Part shown: positions 15,348 through 20,693 of the stretch, piece by piece
How the letters are laid out: the number at the start of each line of letters is the position of its first letter
Position numbering within the stretch: position 1 is the first letter of the stretch
Assembly (NCBI GenBank): GCA_903921605.1
Contig: CAIXQV010000699.1
Span: 1 to 20,693 of the forward strand
Direction: 5' to 3'
Length of the DNA: 20,693 bases
Source of the DNA: an uncultured Planctomycetaceae bacterium
Lineage (GTDB): Bacteria; Planctomycetota; Planctomycetia; Planctomycetales; Planctomycetaceae
Position numbers and translations under genes: made by a program
Notes under the pieces: model-generated
The model's database searches: none
What the model saw: only the letters and a program-made list of their open reading frames with translations
Told to the model about the DNA's origin: nothing

Positions 15348-17579
15348 TCATTTCGATGCAGCATCCGTCGGCAACTGCAGAATCCACTCACGGATCAAAT
15401 CCACCGCGGGTTTGTCGACGATATTCGTTCCCAGCGGAGGCATCTGACCATGTCCTCGTCTCTGCATCCGATGAAACAGCAACGATCGTTCCGGTGCCCC
15501 CGGCGCAACCAGCTTGGCATCCTGCAGATCAAAGGCAGAATGCACCGGCTTCACGTCAATCAGCTTCGCCTGCTCGGGCTTTGCGTCGATTTCAACCGAG
15601 AACTGAGCATTCCCGCCACCAGCTTCGACATGGCAATTGGAGCAATTGGCATGAAGATATGAGGCGGCTCGCTGTTTCAAGTCCACGGATTTGTCAAAGG
15701 GATCGCTCAGTCGAGTCAGCTCTTCCACTGGCTTGGGAACTGGCTTCGTAAACATCCCCAACTCCGACAGCATCTGAATCTGATTGAACTTTTCTGAGCC
15801 ATAGTCATGCTCTCGATTCATCTGGTTCTCAGAGAGTCCGAGGACATAGTTGACGGCTCGCGAATGACACACCATGCACTCGGCACGGCTGGGATAATGC
15901 CAGGTCTGTTTTCTGACACCACCTTCGGCCGCCGGATCCTGAATCTCGAACTCCACATCGACACTTCCGGAATCCAACAGCTCAGCATCGGTCTGCTCTT
16001 CGTTCCAGCGATACGAATAACCAACCCACTCGTTCTGCTGTCGGACCATCAATCGAGTTTCAATCCAGCGACTTGTCTCCGGCTGGCCCGCAACCTTCTC
16101 CAGCGAAAAGCTTTTCACCAAAACCGAGCCATTCGGAAAATTCCATCCGCGTGTGGAGGTGTAATCAATCTTCTCTTCCCCCGGCACGGCCAGCCAGCGT
16201 TCTTTGTGAGCCCCATCAGACCACAATTGCACGTTGACTGAATACGGAATCACGGACGGCAGAAGACGATGCTCCGCAACCGATGCAAACAGACCTGTTT
16301 CACTAAGCTTGCGAGGAAAACTGGTTGGTTCCTGCGGAGGCATCGCTTCAATGCGATAGAAACCGCCCGCATGATCCACGACCAACAGTTCACCTGCAGC
16401 ATTCATGGAGAACCCGGCAATCTGCAGAGTCGTATCTGCGATTTCGCGATGAAACGTGACCTTCGTTCCATCATGCCGAATAGCCCAGATCTTGCCCGTC
16501 GAATAATCCCCGTAGATAAAACAGCCAACGAGATCCGGCAGCTTCGATCCTCGATAAACAACTCCACCGGTCAGGCTGCGAGATTCCGAATGATGATGAT
16601 CAGCCATCGGCGCAACAATCGGCTCCGCGCCTTTCGGCCGTTCGACATAAAACGGATGCCCGCCTTCCTGAACGCTCCATCCATAATTCTCACCGCGACG
16701 AATCAAATAGACCTGTTCCCACAGATCCTGACCATTCTGTCCAAGCCACAATTGATTCGACTCATGGTCGTAATCCATTCTCCAGGGATTTCGAAAACCG
16801 TAGGCCCAGATCTCCGGTCGGGCATCGGGAACATGGACAAACGGATTATCGGGCGGGATCGAGTAGTGCTTGTCGGCGGTTGGATGATCAACGTCCAGTC
16901 GCAGCATCACGGCCAGCAGGTCGTTCAGCCCCTGACCAGTCGCCAGCGTATCGCTGTCGCTGGTTCCATCGCCGGTTGGGCAATACAGATAACCGTCGGG
17001 ACCGAATGCCAGATCGCCACCGTTGTGGCCGTTTGAATCCCATTCAAGAATGACCAGTTCATTGTCCGCTTTAAGTTCTCCTGGGACATCAGCAGACTCC
17101 GTAACGGTAAACCGTGAAATTCGATTCTGCTTATTCGATTCCGGCATCGGACCATTGGTGATCAGATACAGAAACTTGTTCTCACGATACTTCGGATGAA
17201 AACAAAATCCATAAACCAGTCGATCCAGAGCAATCAAAGGTTTGCTGCTGTCCGCTTCTGCCTTGTCCGTGAAATAACGCAGGCCACCGGGTTCCTTCCA
17301 GTCGCCTTTGTGATCAAGAAAGAAGATCTGATCTGTACCCGGCTCAGGACGTAAATATACGGGAGCAAACAATGGCAGTTTCTCGTACGCTCGAACGGCT
17401 CGATAAGGCAGCGGCGGGTCTGGTGACCCCACAAGCTTCGACTCAGTCCACGGTATTCGTTGGCGTTCGGCGGACTCAATGACATCCGGAACACCAAACG
17501 CCATCGCGAGAGTACCGAGTACGAAAATAAAACTTCGGCTTCTCGAGTTTGACTGAATCATTCTTTCAGGCATCACCAT
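15348..17579 (-). CDS. PQQ-type sugar dehydrogenase fused to diheme cytochrome
   Basis: This is a 743-residue exported fusion. After a signal sequence (about 7-37), a beta-propeller related to soluble PQQ glucose dehydrogenases (about 60-415) carries GHNGGDLAFGPDGYLY (184-199, H185 as candidate general base), AYGFRNPWR (259-267) and GENYGW (296-301). The C-terminal region (about 430-740), like SO_2930-type diheme proteins, has two heme motifs, CMVCH (568-572) and CSNCH (646-650), then PGAPERSLLFHRM and GHGQMPPLG, supplying a possible Met ligand. The likely reaction is oxidation of a sugar or alcohol with electrons passed intramolecularly to heme. The better start is ATG 17573, because GGAG (17585-17582) is 8 nt before it but only 2 nt before ATG 17579. 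The gene follows the NHL protein gene by 11 bp, indicating an operon. PQQ use is inferred from the fold. Confidence 0.88.
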   Translation of the reverse strand: MVMPERMIQSNSRSRSFIFVLGTLAMAFGVPDVIESAERQRIPWTESKLVGSPDPPLPYRAVRAYEKLPLFAPVYLRPEPGTDQIFFLDHKGDWKEPGGLRYFTDKAEADSSKPLIALDRLVYGFCFHPKYRENKFLYLITNGPMPESNKQNRISRFTVTESADVPGELKADNELVILEWDSNGHNGGDLAFGPDGYLYCPTGDGTSDSDTLATGQGLNDLLAVMLRLDVDHPTADKHYSIPPDNPFVHVPDARPEIWAYGFRNPWRMDYDHESNQLWLGQNGQDLWEQVYLIRRGENYGWSVQEGGHPFYVERPKGAEPIVAPMADHHHSESRSLTGGVVYRGSKLPDLVGCFIYGDYSTGKIWAIRHDGTKVTFHREIADTTLQIAGFSMNAAGELLVVDHAGGFYRIEAMPPQEPTSFPRKLSETGLFASVAEHRLLPSVIPYSVNVQLWSDGAHKERWLAVPGEEKIDYTSTRGWNFPNGSVLVKSFSLEKVAGQPETSRWIETRLMVRQQNEWVGYSYRWNEEQTDAELLDSGSVDVEFEIQDPAAEGGVRKQTWHYPSRAECMVCHSRAVNYVLGLSENQMNREHDYGSEKFNQIQMLSELGMFTKPVPKPVEELTRLSDPFDKSVDLKQRAASYLHANCSNCHVEAGGGNAQFSVEIDAKPEQAKLIDVKPVHSAFDLQDAKLVAPGAPERSLLFHRMQRRGHGQMPPLGTNIVDKPAVDLIREWILQLPTDAASK

Positions 17580-17590
17580 TTCTCCGTTGT

Positions 17591-18664
17591 CTACGACTTG
17601 CGAACCAGTTTTGTCACGCGTCCCGTCTTAACCCATTCTGTCACGAAGATATTTCCGTCAGCATCAAAGCAGGCATCATGTGGATGCACAAAACGCCCCG
17701 GCTTCCACTCGGCCGACTTCGCCCGCATTGCAAAGTTATCGGCCAGAACTTCGGTTCTCCAGGCTTCGTCGTCTCCTAACTGCGCAACGATTTCATTCTT
17801 GCCGTTCAGGATCGTGATGCGAGCATGCAGGTCGGGAACCAGCATGAATTCCCCCTGCACGTCGATGTCGGCCGGAAACAGGAAGCCGTCCAGAGTCTTG
17901 AGGTGCTGTCCATCCATTCCGAACCATTGCAGTCGCTTATTCGCACGGTCAGCCACAACAAGCTTTGGAACACCATCGCGAGCATCCAGCCATTGTCCGT
18001 GCGGCGTACTGAACTTGCCTGTTTCATTGCCATTCCCGCCGAGTGCTCTGACAAACTTGTCGTTTCGATCGTACTCGAAGACGTAGTGACTGCCGTAACC
18101 GTCGCCCAGATAATAGCCTCCGTCCGGCCGGAAGCTGATGTTCGTCGGACGAAACCCGGTCTTCGGATCCGCCAGCACTCCTTCGCTTTCCGTGTTGATG
18201 GTGGCTCGATCCTTCTTCCATACCACTTCACCGCTCATGGTCATCTTCGTAAACGCCATGGTAGTATCAGACGGAGCAAGATACAGGAACTCTTCCGAGC
18301 CATCCTTGCGAATCGAAATCCCATGTCCCTTGGCGGCCGGTCCGGCGTTGTGAACTTCTCCCATCGCCTTCACGAACTTGCCTTCGCCGTCGAACACAAA
18401 AATCGAGCCCGGGTTCCCAGCGTGAGTGATGTAGATCAGACCTTGTGAATCGATTGCGACTCCATGAGATGCATTGCCGTATTCATGCCCGGCAGGAAGC
18501 CCCGCGCGGTCCCAGTTGTGCTGGCACTCGTAAGTAAACTCACCGGAACCAACAATTGGATTGTCAGAGAACGACATCGTCGAGGCTCGAACAAAAAAAG
18601 GCATGATGGTGGCTGAAGTTGCTGCTGCAGACTGAAGAAATCGTCGACGCGTGGGACGAGGCAT
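17591..18664 (-). CDS. Tat-exported 6-bladed beta-propeller (NHL-repeat) protein
   Basis: This is a 357-residue protein with a Tat signal, TRRRFLQ at 5-11, followed by an Ala/Thr-rich segment ending near RAS (about residue 28). The rest forms repeated blades with NHL-type signatures: HGVAIDSQGLIYITH (67-81), FRPTNISFRPDGGYYLGDG, STPHGQWLDARDGVPKLVVADRANKRLQWF and FVHPHDACFDADGNIFVTEW. The HGV, PHG and PHD histidines recur at blade entries, as in peptidylamidoglycolate lyase-like propellers, but enzymatic activity cannot be shown. The Shine-Dalgarno is weak (AGAAAG, 7 nt). It is the first gene of the probable operon with the PQQ-type dehydrogenase. A sensor, scaffold or lyase role in the same extracytoplasmic pathway is an inference. 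Confidence 0.85.
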   Translation of the reverse strand: MPRPTRRRFLQSAAATSATIMPFFVRASTMSFSDNPIVGSGEFTYECQHNWDRAGLPAGHEYGNASHGVAIDSQGLIYITHAGNPGSIFVFDGEGKFVKAMGEVHNAGPAAKGHGISIRKDGSEEFLYLAPSDTTMAFTKMTMSGEVVWKKDRATINTESEGVLADPKTGFRPTNISFRPDGGYYLGDGYGSHYVFEYDRNDKFVRALGGNGNETGKFSTPHGQWLDARDGVPKLVVADRANKRLQWFGMDGQHLKTLDGFLFPADIDVQGEFMLVPDLHARITILNGKNEIVAQLGDDEAWRTEVLADNFAMRAKSAEWKPGRFVHPHDACFDADGNIFVTEWVKTGRVTKLVRKS

Positions 18665-18914
18665 TGGATGACTTTCTGCTGGAAACTGACTCTGAGATGC
18701 AAAGGTCTCCCGTCAGGCAGTCCCTTTTTTGTCAGCGATGACTTGAGGGTTGTGTCTCGTAGATCAGGCCGAGCACCTGCCGACGAATGGGAGTATGTCG
18801 CCACCGAACTCAGACGTCAAAGATGGGCGATAGGACCTTGATCGATTGATTTCGTCGATTTTCAACGTCCCGCTGCCGGGCTTCGATTGATCATCGAACG
18901 AAAGGGTTGTGGGC

Positions 18915-18968
18915 AAAAAAATGATGGGGCAGAAAAATGGACAGTATTTTTTGCCCCATCATTTTTTT
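18915..18968. repeat. Long AT-ended inverted repeat, possible MITE/REP-like element
   Basis: Arms of 17 bp are perfect (18915-18931 and 18952-18968: A7-TGATGGGGCA and TGCCCCATCA-T7). Pairing continues inward with one G-U and four more pairs, giving a stem of about 22 bp. Each RNA strand ends the stem in a seven-T run, so it could terminate transcription both ways. The left side also holds two direct copies of GGGCARAAAAATG (18911-18923 and 18927-18939). It lies between divergent genes, so it is not needed as a terminator for either; this favours a dispersed repeat. Confidence 0.65.
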
Positions 18969-19125
18969 CCGGAAAACTGCCTACTTCTGGAACGCGGCAC
19001 GGACGTTGCGCTCGCCGGGATTTTTGGGCTTAGCATTGCGGCGGGCCGTTGTTGTTTTTCGTTATCTCCAGTCGTTGGACAAGCAGAATCAACCCGACGC
19101 CCAGAATCCCTCGGCACCAGAATAT

Positions 19126-19137
19126 TCCCGCTCGGGA
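19126..19137. promoter_or_regulatory. hipBA operator O1
   Basis: TCCCGCTCGGGA lies in AATAT-TCCCGCTCGGGA-CA, 9 bp upstream of the -35. It is a palindrome with 5-bp perfect arms. Its 19-base context differs from O2 at one position. Confidence 0.7.
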
Positions 19138-19146
19138 CAGAAAAAC

Positions 19147-19174
19147 TTGACACCGTTGAAACCTGAGCTAATAT
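19147..19174 (+). promoter_or_regulatory. hipBA promoter
   Basis: TTGACA (19147-19152) and TAATAT (19169-19174) are separated by 16 bp, close to the sigma-70 consensus. The predicted start is near 19181, within operator O2, giving a leader of about 60 nt before hipB. The strong promoter is consistent with tight autorepression by HipB or HipAB. Confidence 0.75.
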
Positions 19175-19186
19175 TCCCGATCGGGA
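19175..19186. promoter_or_regulatory. hipBA operator O2
   Basis: TCCCGATCGGGA, a perfect 12-bp palindrome, begins immediately after the -10 and covers the predicted start. Its distance from O1 is exactly 49 bp. Confidence 0.75.
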
Positions 19187-19223
19187 CATTTCACACACAT
19201 TGCCTGATGCTGCCTCAGAAAAA

Positions 19224-19235
19224 TACCGATCGGGA
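19224..19235. promoter_or_regulatory. hipBA operator O3 over the hipB ribosome binding site
   Basis: TACCGATCGGGA is the palindrome with one arm mismatch, again exactly 49 bp from O2. It covers the only Shine-Dalgarno-like bases (GGGA) before the hipB ATG at 19241, so binding could also block a transcribing polymerase. Confidence 0.65.
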
Positions 19236-19240
19236 AAACA

Positions 19241-19465
19241 ATGGCCGTCGTCAACACTCCTCTGCAAATCGGACAACTCGTGCGGCAACGTCGCAAAGAG
19301 GCGGGGCTAACTCTTAAAGACGCAGCCGCCATGGCTGGTGTCGGCGTCCGTTTCCTGTCTGAACTGGAACGAGGCAAATCGACTTTGCAACTCGGACTTG
19401 CGATTCACATCCTGCAGCTTTTTGGCCTGGAACTACGCATCGAACAGCGAGGATCGAATGTCTGA
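19241..19465 (+). CDS. hipB: HipB-type antitoxin (XRE, Y4mF-like)
   Basis: This is a 74-residue DNA-binding antitoxin that neutralises the HipA kinase and represses its own operon. The HTH spans about 8-60: LQIGQLVRQRRKEAGLTLKD, then AAAMAGVGVRFLSELERGKST, ending with LGLAIHILQLFGLELRIEQR, a terminal strand that in HipB-type proteins joins the dimer interface. The sequence VGVRFLSELERGK is characteristic of the Y4mF-like HipB group. The ATG follows GGGA within operator O3. The stop overlaps the hipA start by 8 bp (ATGTCTGA), indicating translational coupling and balanced synthesis. The length is close to the usual HipB (about 70-90 residues). Confidence 0.93.
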   Translation: MAVVNTPLQIGQLVRQRRKEAGLTLKDAAAMAGVGVRFLSELERGKSTLQLGLAIHILQLFGLELRIEQRGSNV

Positions 19466-20693
19466 GATCCTGTATGTCCATTACGAGAACCAGACAATTG
19501 GCGAACTGCAACTGAGTGAATCAGGGCAAATGCAGTTTCGTTATCGAACAAGCTGGCAGCAACATGAGTCTACCTTTCCGATCTCGATTTCATTACCGCT
19601 GAACGGCGAGCATGACCTGATCACAAGCCATCGATTCTTTGCCAATCTTCTGCCCGAAGCGAATGTCCGACAACAGATCTGCCAGTCACTGAAGATTTCC
19701 CTGGGCAACGATTTTGAATTGCTCAAAGCAATTGGTGGTGACTGTGCCGGAGCACTCGCCATCACGCGCAGTGAGCAACCAATACCAACAGATCAACGAT
19801 ATGAACTGGTCAGCGAGAAACAGTTGGCCGACTGGTCCGTTGGAACTCCCCATGCCTTCTCGGCGGTGACAGGCCAGAATGAAGTCCGATTATCACTCGC
19901 TGGTGCTCAGGACAAACTTCCAGTTCATATTCAGGATGGCCAGATCTTCGTCCCGATTGGAAATACACCGAGCACCTACCTGCTGAAGTTCGCCTCGCCG
20001 TTTTACAAACATCTCCCCGAGAATGAGACCTTTCTTTCAATGCTCGCTGCTGCAGTTGGGTTGCCAGTCGTCGACATTCAACTGCACCGTACGTCTCGCG
20101 CTAACATTGCCGTCATTCGACGCTACGACCGCCAGCCGAACGAAACAGGATTTCGACGCCTGCACCAGGAAGACTTTTGTCAGGCACTCGGCATCGGGGC
20201 TGAATCGAAGTATCAAAAAGAGGGTGGCCCACGCCTGAGTCAATGTGCTGATGTCATCCGCAGATTCACGTCATTCCCGCTGCTCGAGCTGCAGAAGCTG
20301 ATGAACTGGACTCTGTTTAACCTGCTTGCCGGCAATGCAGATGCTCACGGGAAAAACTTGTCTTTATTGTACGCCGATCGACGCAATCTGAGTCTCGCGC
20401 CGTTTTACGATCTCGTGTGTACTCGCAACTACAAAAACATCTCCCGACATTTGGCCATGACACTCGGAGACGTTTCTGATCCCGATCTGATCGGCCCCAA
20501 ACAACTCGCCGCAATGGCCACTGACCTGGGCGTACGTCCGGCCGTGGTTGCGAAGGGACTCACCAGCCTCAGCGAACAATTGATCGACGCGCTTCCAGCC
20601 ACGACCCAGAAGTTTCGAGACATCTACGGGGCATCACCAGTGCTGGAACGTATTCCGATGATAATTCGCAAGCAAATCCGCCGCGTGAAACAG
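19458..20693 (+). CDS. hipA: HipA-type serine/threonine kinase toxin (3' end cut by window)
   Basis: The reading frame runs open for 412 codons to the window edge, so the C-terminus is missing. HipA toxins phosphorylate a cellular target (glutamyl-tRNA synthetase in E. coli) and cause growth arrest and persistence. The N-terminal HipA N1 domain (about 4-105) is followed by the kinase domain (about 140-380). Motifs are RLSLAGAQDKLPV (144-156, S146 at the position of the regulatory autophosphorylated serine and ATP loop), LLKFAS (K177, likely ATP-binding lysine), KYQKEGGP (251-258), AGNADAHGKN (291-300, catalytic D295 and metal-binding N300) and APFYDLV (D318, metal ligand). All key residues are intact, so the kinase should be active. 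GAGG lies 5 nt upstream of the ATG. The usual length is about 420-440, so only some 10-30 residues are missing. Confidence 0.95.
   Translation, partial: MSEILYVHYENQTIGELQLSESGQMQFRYRTSWQQHESTFPISISLPLNGEHDLITSHRFFANLLPEANVRQQICQSLKISLGNDFELLKAIGGDCAGALAITRSEQPIPTDQRYELVSEKQLADWSVGTPHAFSAVTGQNEVRLSLAGAQDKLPVHIQDGQIFVPIGNTPSTYLLKFASPFYKHLPENETFLSMLAAAVGLPVVDIQLHRTSRANIAVIRRYDRQPNETGFRRLHQEDFCQALGIGAESKYQKEGGPRLSQCADVIRRFTSFPLLELQKLMNWTLFNLLAGNADAHGKNLSLLYADRRNLSLAPFYDLVCTRNYKNISRHLAMTLGDVSDPDLIGPKQLAAMATDLGVRPAVVAKGLTSLSEQLIDALPATTQKFRDIYGASPVLERIPMIIRKQIRRVKQ

Larger units (their letters stand above)
18665..19240. other. Divergent intergenic region between NHL protein gene and hipBA
   Basis: This 576-bp region has no credible gene; frames across it (such as 18909-19166) lack family features and overlap the hairpin. 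From left to right it holds the unresolved promoter area of the minus-strand NHL operon, a direct repeat of TCGATTGAT (18842-18850 and 18883-18891) of which the second lies in a palindrome, TTCGAT-TGATC-ATCGAA (18882-18898), then a long AT-ended inverted repeat (18915-18968), and finally the hipBA promoter with three operators. Confidence 0.6.

Noticed and set aside
17825..18448. 207-codon plus-strand frame
   Set aside because: Antisense to the NHL propeller gene, which has a Tat signal and repeat motifs; no independent support.
19107..19114. TCCCTCGG as a fourth hipBA operator
   Set aside because: It lacks two central bases of the palindrome and is 19 bp from O1, off the 49-bp register. Probably chance, at most a degenerate half-site.
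1..20693. Prophage or integrative element carrying the XRE-ImmA and HipBA genes
   Set aside because: No integrase, transposase, attachment-site repeats, tRNA gene or phage structural genes are visible, and flanking genes look like ordinary chromosomal ones.

Overview
The window looks like chromosomal DNA of a planctomycete (phylum Planctomycetota, probably Planctomycetaceae or close relatives). The evidence is two very large secreted beta-propeller/HEAT/cytochrome c proteins of the PVC-type heme-binding family, other Tat- or Sec-exported beta-propeller enzymes, moderate GC content, and structured intergenic repeats of a kind common in this group. No rRNA, tRNA, CRISPR array or transposase gene was found.

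Region 1 (1-9717, all minus strand). In transcription order: an orphan FixJ/NarL-type response regulator (9717-9016), a structured intergenic stretch with a strong terminator, an XRE repressor and ImmA/IrrE metallopeptidase pair (8730-7550), a terminator, csrA (7369-7166) tightly coupled to a sarcosine/N-methyltryptophan oxidase-like flavoenzyme (7147-5996), a PVC-type heme protein (5787-2767), a long hairpin repeat, and rnr encoding RNase R (2637-304). The first 303 bases hold a degenerate tandem repeat and no gene.

Region 2 (10189-15168, plus strand). A Tat-exported amidohydrolase is followed 16 bp later by a TVP38/TMEM64 membrane protein, then by a second PVC-type heme protein that ends at a compact hairpin.

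Region 3 (18664-15348, minus strand). A probable two-gene operon encodes a Tat-exported NHL/6-bladed beta-propeller protein and a PQQ-type sugar dehydrogenase fused to a diheme cytochrome domain. Both are probably periplasmic and suggest extracytoplasmic substrate oxidation coupled to cytochrome electron transfer.

Region 4 (18665-20693, plus strand). A 576-bp intergenic region holds a long AT-ended inverted repeat, then the control region of a hipBA toxin-antitoxin operon. hipA runs off the window end. The hipBA promoter is near consensus and carries three copies of a TCCCGNTCGGGA palindrome at exactly 49-bp steps: upstream of -35, at +1, and over the hipB ribosome binding site. This is the clearest unannotated regulatory architecture here. 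No wholly new defence or metabolic system is evident. The best leads are the hipBA operator array, the XRE-ImmA switch with its own palindromic promoter, and the coupling of csrA to an amine-oxidase-like flavoenzyme.
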